Positions 9,635-19,400 of a stretch of 64,000 nucleotides of DNA are shown here, piece after piece. Below the pieces are notes generated by a model. The model was not told the DNA's origin. It searched no databases and saw nothing but the letters and a program-made list of their open reading frames with translations. Position numbers and translations under genes: made by a program. This stretch comes from Symbiodinium natans (Eukaryota > Sar > Dinophyceae > Suessiales > Symbiodiniaceae): assembly GCA_905221605.1 (NCBI GenBank), contig CAJNDS010000535.1:1-64000 (forward strand). The letters run 5' to 3'. Within the stretch, counting starts at the first letter, position 1; each line of letters begins with the position of its first letter.

Positions 9635-11615
9635 CCTAAACCCTAAACCCTAAACCCTAAACCCTAAACCCTAAACCCTAAACCCTAAACCCTAAACCCT
9701 AAACCCTAAACCCTAAACCCTAAACCCTAAACCCTAAACCCTAAACCCTAAACCCTAAGCCCTGCACCCGTTTGGGGACTTGGGGGCCTCCAAACTTGCT
9801 CAAAGGGTTGAAGGGTGAGGTTGGCATGAGGGCTTAGGGAACCCTGAGCCCTAAGTTTTTAAAATCCCTATGAGCCCTAGAAGCGGTTTGGGGTTTAGGG
9901 TTTAGGGTTTAACCCTATAAGCCATGCAAAACCCCTCAAAAAACACCAAAAAGCACACCTCAAAAACCCTAAACAATCCCTGAGGCCCCTAATAACCCTA
10001 AAGGCTATAGGGGACCATGCAACTACCCACCCTAAACCCTAAACCCTAAACCCTAAACCCTAAACCCTAAATCCTAAACCCTAAACCCTAAACCGTAAAC
10101 CCTAAACCCTAAACCGTAGATGCATGAGTTCCATCATGTTGCTGGGGGCTTGGTCTTTGAGCCCAAAGCACGGCAGTAGCTGAGTGAGTACACTTTACAC
10201 TTTTTGGGACTTAGGGTTTTTGGGGTTTAGGGTTTTTTAGTTTTAGTTTTTGTTTTAAGGGTTTAGGGCGTTTAGGGTTAGGGTTTAGGGTTTTTAGAAC
10301 TCAAAGTGTACACTTTTTGGGGGGCTTATGAACTCAGCAACTAAGTGTGTGGGGCTTGGCCGAAAGTACCTGTAGGGTCTCAACCCTATACCCTAAGCCC
10401 TAAACTCTACACCCTAAACCCCAAACCCTGAACCCTGAACCCTAAACCCTAAACCCTAAACCCTAAACCCCAAACCCTGAACCCTAAACCGTCTCCACGA
10501 AGTGACACACTTGACACAGCCGCCATGCAAGGCTGCACGCAGACTTGCACAATGGCTAGCCAAGAGACTCGGCTAAAGCTCAGAATCGCTCCCTATAGCT
10601 CCCTAAACCCTAAACCCTAAACCCTAAACCCTAAACCCTTAAACCCTTAAACCCTTAAACCCTTAAACCCTTAAACCCTTAAACCCTTAAACCCTTAAAC
10701 CCTTAAACCCTAAACCCTGAACCCTTAAACCCTTAAACCCTTAAACCCTTAAACCCTTAAACCCTTAAACCCTAAACCCTGAACCCTGAACCCTAAACCC
10801 TAAAAGCCCAAAGGTTTTTTCACGAAAGGTTCCCCCCAACATACTCCTCATGTGGCCCTTAGATTCCCTTAGGTTTTTTTTAGGGTTTAGTGTTTAGGGT
10901 TTAAGGTTTAGGGTTTAGGGCTTAGGGCTTAGGGCTTAGGGTTTAGGGCCCAAAATGTAAGTGCACAACCTCAAGGTTCCGAGGTAGAACCCCTAAACCC
11001 TAAACCCTACAACCTATAAACCCCGAACCCTATAGCGTATAAACCTTAAACCCTGTAACATATAAGCTCTCCTAGATCCCACTAGATCATCTTCCTTTTA
11101 TGCCCAGAGGAAGGGCTAAACCTAAACTTCATAGCCCGTCAGCCCCAAACCCTAAAGCCCAAACGCCCAAACACTAAGACCCAAGAACCCTAAACCTTAC
11201 GACCCCTAAGCCCCAAAACCCTGAACCTCAAAACCCCTAACCCGCTAAAGCCCTGCAAGCCCTAAAGACGTAACCCTTAACAAGCCCTAACCCCCAAACG
11301 GACCTTTCACTCTCAAAAGGTGCCCCAAACGAAACCAATTCGAACCCTCCTCAGTCTCCTAAACCCTAAGCCCTAAAACCCCTAAACCCCTAAACCCCTG
11401 CACCCTAAACACCTAAACCCTAAACCCCTAAACCCCTAAACCCCTAAACCCCTAAACCCCTAAACCCCTAAACCCCTAAACCCCTAAACCCCTAAACCCC
11501 TAAACCCCTAAACCCTGAACCCTAAACCCCTACACCCTAAACCCTAAACCCTAAACCCTAAACCCTAAACCCTAAACCCTAAACCCTAAACCCTAAACCC
11601 TAAACCCTTCCTCAG
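9635..11615 (+). repeat. Telomere-type mosaic with CCCTTAAA and CCCCTAAA variants
   Basis: (CCCTAAA)n at 9,626-9,770, 10,031-10,125 and 11,535-11,609; the 8-bp variant (CCCTTAAA)n at 10,637-10,773; the 8-bp variant (CCCCTAAA)n at 11,377-11,515; TTTAGGG pieces at 9,890-9,910 and 10,870-10,945. A possible first coding island starts at ATG 10,552, in frame for about 19 codons before an array, and is not otherwise supported. Confidence 0.85.
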
Positions 11616-12299
11616 GCAGCGGCTCCTCCGCGAAGCCGAGGCCGTCCTGGATCGCGCCTTCCGAGCTGCCAAGGTCGGCAAAATGGTGGAGGGGTTTGGG
11701 GTTTAGGGTTTAGGGTTTAGGGTGTAGGGGTTTGGGGTTTAGGGTTTAGGGTTTGGGGTTTAGGGCTTGGGGTTTAGGGCTTAGGGTTTAGGGTTTAGGG
11801 CTTAGAGCTTAGGGTTTGGGGTTTAGGGCTAGGGGTTTAGGGTTTAGGGCTTAGGGTGTAGGGTTTTAGCGTTCAGGGTCGCGGGCAGAGTCAGCCCGGA
11901 CATCTTTGTGCCATCGGGCCTTTGCTTTGATTGAGTGTCTGAGAACCCTAAACCCTAAACCCTAAACCCTAAACCCTAAACCCTAAACCCTAAATTCCAC
12001 ACGGCCATAGGGAGGGCGAGTACCTTGCTGCGGGCAACTTGTTCTGGCTGAACTTTCGGCCCTCCCTCAGCCCCAACGTGCCGCTGGACCAGAAGAGGGT
12101 GAACGATCTCGGGGGTTTAGGGTTTAGGGTTTAGGGTTTAGGGTTTAGGGTTTAGGGTTTAGGGTTTAGGGTTTAGGGTTTAGGGTTTAGGGTTTAGGGT
12201 TTAGGGTTTAGGGTTTAGGGTTTAGGGCCGCCCCTGGTCTCAGATGCCAACGAACCCGTCATGGCGCACCCGGGAACATTGAAGCGGCTCATCCCCTGA
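11616..12299 (+). CDS. 3'-terminal three exons of an unknown gene with telomere-repeat introns
   Basis: Exon 1 is 11,616-11,693 (acceptor TTCCTCAG, donor GTTTGG). Exon 2 is 12,011-12,114 (acceptor GGCCATAG, donor GTTTAG). Exon 3 is 12,244-12,299 (acceptor GGTCTCAG), ending in TGA at 12,297-12,299. The phases agree at both joins: GG+G gives Gly and G+AT gives Asp. The joined fragment is 78 codons with no internal stop. It opens with a charged helix-like stretch (REAEAVLDRAFRAAK), then EYLAAGNLFWLNFRPSL. I do not recognise the family. The 5' exons were not found. A pseudogene fragment is possible, but two in-phase joins plus a stop favour a real gene end. Confidence 0.65.
11694..12010 (+). repeat. 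Probable intron 1: TTTAGGG array, spacer, CCCTAAA array
   Basis: Starts GTTTGGGGTTTAGGG, continues as TTTAGGG and TTTGGGG variants to about 11,873, then a 70-bp spacer, then about seven CCCTAAA units (11,944-11,996) and CCACACGGCCATAG. The two arrays are complementary and could pair. GGAGGG occurs at both intron edges. Confidence 0.65.
12115..12243 (+). repeat. Probable intron 2: about 16 TTTAGGG units
   Basis: 129 nt. It opens GTTTAGGG with pure TTTAGGG units to about 12,226 and closes CCGCCCCTGGTCTCAG. The GT donor is part of the telomere-type repeat itself. Confidence 0.7.
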
Positions 12300-13384
12300 G
12301 GAAATCGAGTGATGCCATGTGTGCCGATGAAGTTCCGGAAGCTGAGCAAAGAGCACGCCTTTTGGCAGGCGAATATCAGTGAGGCAGAGCCCTTAGGGCT
12401 TAGGGCTTAGGGTTTTGGGCTAGGGGTTAAGGGTTTAGGGCTTCGGGCTTGGGGCTCAGTGCTTGGGGCTTAGGGCTTAGGGTTAAAGTCTCGGGGTTTA
12501 AGGTTTAGGGTTTACGGTTTAGAGTTTAGGGTTTTGGGGTTTAGTTTAGGGTTTAGAGTTTAGGGGTTCAGGATTAGTTCAATCTGATGCTGTCGGGGTC
12601 TGGGCTGCCTTTAGGGTTCAGGGCTTACTCTGGGCTGGCTTTAGGGTTTAGTATCTAGTCTGGGCTGGTTTTAGGGGCTTTAGGGTTCAGGCCCCACTCT
12701 AGGCTAGGGTTCACTGCCCACTCTTTTCTGGGCTGGCTTTAGAGTTGTTGTCTTGTCGCCTGAATTTATACATGTAAGCGAAATACTTTCTTAATGTTAT
12801 GGGATTCTTTGGGCGGGTGGGTATTCTTCCAACGCTCGATGAAGTGCTTGACTAGTGAATGCTTGGACTTGAGATGCTGAACCCTAAACCCTAAACCCTA
12901 AACCCTAAACCCTAAACCCTAAACCCTAAACCCTAAACCCTAAACCCTAAACCCTATGGAACCCTAACTACCGACAAACCCGGAATCCGAAAACCTACGC
13001 CTTGGACCCATTTTTGTGGGTTTTAGGGTCTAGGGTTTTACGGTCTTAGGGTTTAGGTTTAGGGCTTTAGGAATTCTTGGGGTTTAGGGCCCTGTGGAAG
13101 GCAGAAGAGGAGGCGGAGGACCGTTCTTGGGTTCCGAGCTGTTCATTTGTGGCTCAGGGCTTCCTGGGTTTAGGGTTTAGGGTTTAGGGTTGAGGGTGCA
13201 GGGTTTAGGGTTTAGGGTTTAGGCACCGCTGTGCTTTGAAAGGCCCCTGCCAGTATTTCCTAAAGCCCTTTCTGAACCCTAAAGCCGTAAAAAGCCTACG
13301 TAAGCACTTGCGGAGATATTTGCTTTATGATTAGGACATCATTTCCTTCTATTTCAAATTTTATGAGGAGTTCGTGCAAACTAG
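12300..13384 (+). repeat. Telomere-type mosaic with S1 copy b
   Basis: Degenerate TTTAGGG/TTAGGGC at 12,390-12,560; GGGCTGGCTTTAGGGTTTAG-type repeats at 12,595-12,745; S1 copy b at 12,780-12,880 fused to (CCCTAAA)n at 12,881-12,955; TTTAGGG at 13,167-13,224. Coding-like islands occur near 12,313-12,390 and 13,093-13,165 (frame with WKAEEEAED), neither with clear splice sites. Confidence 0.7.
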
Positions 13385-13540
13385 ATGGAGTTCCGCTACC
13401 GTGATGCCAACAACCGCATCGATCTCAAGTGCGGACGCGCGTCAGTTCCTGGCACATGGCCTGCAGTGAGCCACATCTCAGGCCCTGCGCTGAGCAGCAC
13501 GATTGAACGATGCCGCCATCAACGTGCTCTTGTTGACTGA
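13385..13540 (+). CDS. Coding island, unknown product
   Basis: 52 codons including the stop, from ATG 13,385 directly after ACTAG, so it could be an internal exon with a TAG-type acceptor. The start reads MEFRYRDANNRIDLK and the frame closes with TGA. Base composition is balanced, unlike the arrays. The family is not recognised. Confidence 0.4.
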   Translation: MEFRYRDANNRIDLKCGRASVPGTWPAVSHISGPALSSTIERCRHQRALVD

Positions 13541-14527
13541 AACCCAAAATCCTGAACGCAAAAGACCCTAAAACCCCTGGACCCTTAAAACCCCAATAAA
13601 CCCTAAAGACCCTGGACCAAAAGCCGTAAACCCCAAAGCCCTAAACCCCAAAACCCTGAACCTGAACCATAAAGACCCCACGGACCCGAAAAGATCCCCA
13701 AGAAACTAAAGACCGTGAAAAAATGCCCTGTGAAGACCCTTCATCAAACCCCCTGAAACCCTGAAAGACCTACGAAGACTCTAACCTCTTAAGCCCTTCA
13801 ACCCCTGAACCATAAACACGTAAACCCTGAAACCTTACACCGTACAGACAAACCCTTAACCCTAAACCCTTAAGGCGCTAAAGGCCCTAATGGCCCTAAA
13901 GACCCCAAAGGCCCTAAAGGCCCTGCAGGGCCTAAAGGCCCTGAAGGCCCTACAGGGCCGAAAGGCCCTAAAGGCCCTACAGGGCCTGAAGGCCCTAAAG
14001 GCCCTACCGGGCCTAAAGGCCCTAAAAGCCCGAAAAGCCCTAAAGGCCCCAATCCTAGTAAGCCCTAAACCCCAAACCCAACCCTAAACCCCAAACCCTG
14101 AACCCCAAACCCCAAATCCTAAACCCTAAACCCTAAACAGTTCGCACAGTTGGCCGCGTTTTGAAGCCGCCTAGCGGCATCCAGAGATGTCCTTAGCAGC
14201 CCTAAGCTCTAAGCGAACAAACAGGGTTTAGGGTTTAGGGCTTATGGCTTAGGGTTTAGGGTTTAGGGTTTAGGGTTTAGGGTTTAGGGTTTAGGGTTTA
14301 GGGTTTAGGGTTAGGGTAATATCTGGGTCTGGGGCCAGGGCTCCTCCTCCTTACCCACCTCAGACTCCAGCCCCCAGCCCCAGCCCAGCCCACCAGCCCC
14401 TCATCATAAAGCCTAAAACCCTAAACCGAAAACCCTAAAACACCCTCAAACACCCTAAGACCCTAAAAACCTTAAACTCTAACCCAAAACCCTAAACCCT
14501 CAAGCCCTAAACCCTAAACGCTCTAAG
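13541..14527 (+). repeat. Degenerate CCCTAAA sequence and GGCCCTAAA tandem repeat
   Basis: 13,870-14,050 is a 9-bp variant (GGCCCTAAA with CTGCAGGGCC and CTACAGGGCC insertions), giving a collagen-like frame that I reject. TTTAGGG array at 14,221-14,310. The rest is degenerate CCCTAAA sequence. Confidence 0.8.
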
Positions 14528-14641
14528 CTCTTTGACGGCCTGTGGGGCGAGGAGGACGCCGAGAGCACGTCTGCCGGGGCCGCCAGCGAGGCGAGCGTTT
14601 TGAGGGAAGCTTATCGCGGACCGGGGGGCTTCAGGGTCTTC
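14528..14641 (+). CDS. Exon-like coding island, unknown product
   Basis: Follows CTCTAAG after a CCCTAAA region. Frame 1 is open throughout: LFDGLWGEEDAE, then an Ala/Ser-rich part and SVLREAYRGPGGF. It is followed by GGGGTTTAAGG and degenerate TTTAGGG sequence. Acidic and alanine-rich, 38 codons. Confidence 0.45.
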
Positions 14642-15340
14642 AGGGGTTTAAGGTTTTAGGGCAACCCTTAACCCTGAACCCTAAACCCTAAACCCTGAAC
14701 CCTAAACCCTAAACCCGCTGAGGGTTTTGGGGGCCTCAGGCCCTTGGCAACTCGAGCTCCCTGCTTGGGAGGCAGGGTTTCGGGTAAATAGGGTTCTATG
14801 GGGTTTACATGGGGTTTAGGGTTTAGGGTTTAGGGTTTAGGGTTCTATGGGGTTTACACATGTTTTTTGTGTTAATGCATTTACGGGGTTTATAGGGCTT
14901 TACAGGGTTTATAGGGTTTAAATATGGTTTAGAGGGTATTACAGGGCATTATAGGGTTTATAGGGTTTATGGGTTTTATAGGGCTTTTAGGGTTTGTCGG
15001 GCCTACGCATACATGACAGGGTTTTACATGGTCTTGTAGGGTTTCTCGAGTTTATATAGGGTTTAGAGGGTACCGGGTAGTGTAGGGTTCATAGGGTTTA
15101 TAGGGCTTGTAGGTCTTGTAAGGTTTATAGGGTTTACAGGGGTGCCGGGTTTATATGGTTTAGCTTTATAAGGTTCGTAGGATTGATAGGTTCTATCGGG
15201 TTGGTATACGGTTTGGGGGGGTTATAGAAACCCCTAAACCCTAAACCCTAAACCCTAAACCCTAAACCCTAAACCCTAAACCCTAAACCCTAAACCCTAA
15301 ACCCTTATTGTTTTTGGGTTGTTTTGGTGGGTGCATGCAG
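14642..15340 (+). repeat. Degenerate TTTAGGG/TTTATAGGG sequence
   Basis: 14,815-14,845 and 14,880-15,225 are TTTAGGG and TTTATAGGG variants; 15,228-15,305 is (CCCTAAA)n. No gene seen. Confidence 0.8.
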
Positions 15341-15412
15341 GGTTCCTTGTCAATATTGATGAGTGTAGATACTGGATGCCAAATGATGAAGATCCGACTC
15401 GAGGTTCTCAGG
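15341..15412 (+). CDS. Exon-like coding island, unknown product
   Basis: Acceptor GGGTGCATGCAG after a T-rich stretch. The frame starting two bases in reads FLVNIDECRYWMPNDEDPTRG. A (CCCTAAA)n array lies upstream and about 13 TTTAGGG units (15,428-15,518) downstream, the typical flanking pattern of these islands. Exact donor uncertain. Confidence 0.45.
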
Positions 15413-16298
15413 GCGGTATTTAAAAAGGTTTAGGGTTTAGGGTTTAGGGTTTAGGGTTTAGGGTTTAGGGTTTAGGGTTTAGGGTTTAGGGTTTAGGGTT
15501 TAGGGTTTAGGGTTTAGAGTAAACCCTGAACCCTAAACCCGAAACGGGCAAGCCTAGCGAAGTCCCGAACCGAAAGCCCTGAACCCCGATTACACCCCCT
15601 AGACTCTCAGCCCAAAACGCAACAACCCAAAAACCTGAACCCTAAACCCTAAACCCTAAACCCTAAACTCTAAACTCTAAACTCTCAACCTTAAACCCTA
15701 AACCCTAAACCCTAAGCCCTAAACCCTAAACCCTAAACCCTAAACCCTAAACCCTAAACCCTAACCCAAACCCTAAACCCTACCCCAAAACCCTGAACCC
15801 TAGCCTCTCATGTCCAGGACGAGCGAAGCTCCCTCAGCGGTGAGCGGGCAGCGCAGGTGCTACAGCCACTTGTGCGAAATTGGAAGCAACCCTAAACCCT
15901 AAACCCTAAACCCTAAACTCTAAACCCTAAACCCTAAACCCTAAACCCTAAACCCTAAACCCTAAACCCTAAACCCTAAACCCTAAACCCTAAACCCTAA
16001 ACCCTAAACCCTAAACCCTAAACCCTAAACCCTAACCCTGCACCCTGAACCCTAAACCCTAAACCCTAACCTTAAACCCTAAATCCATCGGAGTTACAGG
16101 GTTAAGGTTTGGGTCGAGGCTTTAGGGCTTGGGGCTCTTAAACCCCAAGCCCTACAAGCCCTACACCCTATACACCCTTCCTACCCCACAAGCCCTAGAC
16201 CCTAAACCCTAAACCCTAAACCCTAAACCCTAGACCCTAAACCCTAAACCCTAAACCCTAAACCCTAAACCCTAAACCCTAAACCCTAAAGCCGCGTT
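15413..16298 (+). repeat. Telomere-type arrays flanking the retrotransposon
   Basis: TTTAGGG array 15,428-15,518 meets inverted CCCTAAA sequence at about 15,520. CCCTAAA arrays at 15,638-15,770, 15,889-16,090 and 16,199-16,290. The copia element inserted right after the last array, at GCCGCGTT. Confidence 0.9.
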
Positions 16299-16463
16299 AC
16301 TTGTAGGGAACCATCTAGCCTGTATGGCTGTATCGGTTGTATAGCCAACTCTATGGGTGCGCGAAGCCGAGCAGCTGTTCAAATCGTAGTTACCAAGCCT
16401 GAAAGGTAGCAAAATGAAGCCTTCCGTGGTGACATGTTTTCTGCTACTCCTTGTCTTCGGACT
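16299..16463 (+). repeat. 5' LTR (165 bp)
   Basis: Identical to 27,624-27,788 at offset 11,325. It contains the ATG of the Gag frame at 16,414, so the last 50 bp are coding. No TATA-like motif seen. Confidence 0.95.
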
Positions 16464-19400
16464 TGGTAGCGGAGCTCATGCTCCGTTGCCAGGGCCGACT
16501 TGGGAAGTGGCATCATCTCGCCTTCACCGGCGGATGCGGCTGCACGGCGCAGCACAGTTTCGATCGTGGACCAGGTGGAGCAAGCCAGACGGTACACCCT
16601 TTTCTCCACATCTACCTGGCCGCGGTCCCCGGAATTCGCGTGAAAGCACGCCATACATGACGTCCTTTTGGTATTCTCATCACGAGATGTATGCCACCGA
16701 GCCCTTTACACCGGACTGGGTCGACGAATGGAGCGCGCACGTATACGGCGACGCGCAACCGGACCCGGACGCTACGATCGGCTACTCCGCCATGGCTTTT
16801 ACAGAAGCGGGCTACCTTCTGCCCCAGCAAAATCGCTTGAGCGCAGTTGGCGGCGGACAGGAAAGATGTGGCCTACGGGCCTTTCCATTCGTGTCCGTCC
16901 CCAATGTGCTCCTGATTCTGCTGGGACAGATGGTGGCCATTTGCAAAGCCCTTTGTGCTGTGTGCCCATCCCTGGGCATTGTGTGCGTGCTCGCACTCCT
17001 GGTGTCTGTCACTGGGGACAGCGAGCACACTGCAGCCACAGCTGCAACAGTAGCATCACCCCCACCCTCTGAGACCATAAGTGACCCTAGTCTTGGTTCT
17101 TTTCTGGGTTTCGCTAGGGGATTAAGCAGGCCGCAGGGTTTAACTCTAGTGGCTTTTTCTCTTATCATAGTGGGTTGGGGTGCAGCGTTCATGCACATGA
17201 TTCCCGGCAGCGCAGTTCCCAGGATACCCCCGGCATGGTCCCCGGACATGGCCCACAGATATCCCTTCCGTCACTGGGCCCAGGATGTCCTCACGTGGTC
17301 CATCGCGGCAGAGGGTGATCCTTCGCGAAAGGCGGCTCTCCTGACTATGAGCCTCAAGGGAACTGCCTACGAGTTTTGCCGTACCATACCGCCTATGACC
17401 CTCATACACGGGGGGGCCATAAATGGCCATCATGTAGACCCACTCACATACATCATGCATGCCTTGGCCGAGCGATTTGCTGACCTGGGTGAAGAACTGA
17501 GGTTGACCAGTATCACAGACCTGTTTAACTTTAGTCGCCAAGGCAATGAAAGGATCGACGAATTAATCACCCGGTTTGACTTGATTCGTCAACGCTCTTT
17601 TGATCTGGGACAGCTCACGATGTCAATCACCGGACTAGCATACATTCTTTTGCGCGCCTGCGAAGTCAACGACTCGGAGTTGTTGCAGCTTCTGTTGCCT
17701 CTCCAGGGTAGATTCCCTAATGATGAACAGGAGTTCCAGGTCCTGAAGACCCAGCTCCGTAGGATGGGACACATAGTGGAACACTCTCCAGGTAACATAG
17801 CTGCAGCCCTAAGAGGACGTAACTCCCAACCCCAATACCTCGCCACGGACCCCAGTGTCAGCACTGCCGAGCACCATGCAGCGTACATGGCTCACGGGGC
17901 AGCAGAGCAGTCCAGCAGCGCCGCCGCTAGTTGGGGTTATGGGGGAGATGAGTTTAGCGGTTCGGGGTTGCAGTTCGAGGTCCAGCAACAGAGTGCCTTC
18001 CTTGCTGATCTCGAGTCTGACGGGGCCACCGACACGGACACTGCATCATCGACCGGCCATACTGAGGTCCCGAGTGCCACTCCCGAGGGCTGGACAGATG
18101 AGGCGTCGTTGCAAGAACATCTGTTCTGGTCCTACAGCCGCGCAAAGGCCACCTGGCGAAAGTACATGGGTCGTCCCACGCGCGCTGTGCGCCGCTTCAC
18201 CAGGCGGTACATCGGCCGGCAGAGTGGCAAGGGCAAAGGGAAGAACAAATCCTGGGGAAAGGGCAGGCGGCCAAATGTTGCAGCATTCCTTGCCTCTCTA
18301 GACGACGAGGAGGTAGCCATGATGTTCCCGGGCTTCAAGGGAAGAAAGGGCAAGGGCCGGGGCAAGCGCTCCAATGGCAAGGGCAAGGGTCGAGCCCGCA
18401 ATCCGCTGGGCAAGGATGGTCAAAGGATGCGATGCTTTAGATGCGGGAGCGAAAATCACTTGAGCCGTGAGTGCCACCTCCCGCGCACCGACGGGCATCA
18501 GCATCAAGTCAGCACAGCAGGCGCTGCCCCTAATCCAAATTTCTATGCCAGCGCTGGCGTAGCTGACGAGATCCCTGCCCAAGGCCCTTTGGCAGATTTT
18601 GTGTTCATGGCCGTCCCCTCAGACCAGGCAGCCGGGGACACAGACAGTTCCTGGTCTTTTGCCACAGACAACGATGCGTGGGCCACCTATCTTCGCAGTC
18701 GGGGTGCCTTCCACCCGCCAGGCAGCAACGCGCAAAGCTCCCAAGCACAGGCAGGCGCACAGGCTTCCGCAAACACTGCTGGGTCCATGCCCCACCCTCC
18801 TCATATGGGTTATAGTGGTTTAGGCCCTAACCCGTGTGCACGTGGACCCGGCCCGCAGGTGCCTCCAGGTATGCAGGCAGGTGCACAGGTTTCCTCACAA
18901 GCTTGCGCCGGATCCATGCCCCATTCCCCTCATATGGGTTGTAGTGGTTTAGGCCCTAACCCGTGTGCGTGTGGATCCGGCCCACAAATGCCTCCAGGTA
19001 CACAGGCAGGTGCACAGGCAGGCGCACACGCTTCGCCCCCACAGGTGCCTCTTCCACCAGTCGCCACACAGGTCATTTGGACCCAGTCGCCCCCCACGCT
19101 ACCAACGTGGGCGCAAATGCCTTTGTTCAGCTTTCTGCAACCTACTCACCATGAAGCCCCCGCCCACGTACCTCTGGTGGGTGGGCTGCATGGGTCTGGA
19201 GAACCAGGCCTGTCTTCCTTAGAGGGGCCCGCCACCCATGCCATAGATGGCCTGGCCGCAACAACTGTGCTCACCACGCGACGATGGTTGGGGGAAGCCA
19301 TAGAGGGTGAGCCAGGCATGGGCATCGTGTCAAGGCTTGAAGGAGCGCAGCAGGGCCAGATCGAAACCTTTCGTCAGGCCCAACAGGTGGTGCAAACCCG

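Noticed and set aside
13870-14052. Collagen-like Gly-Pro-Leu frame
   Set aside because: It arises from the GGCCCTAAA tandem repeat; the opposite strand gives an equally open Lys-Ala-Leu frame.
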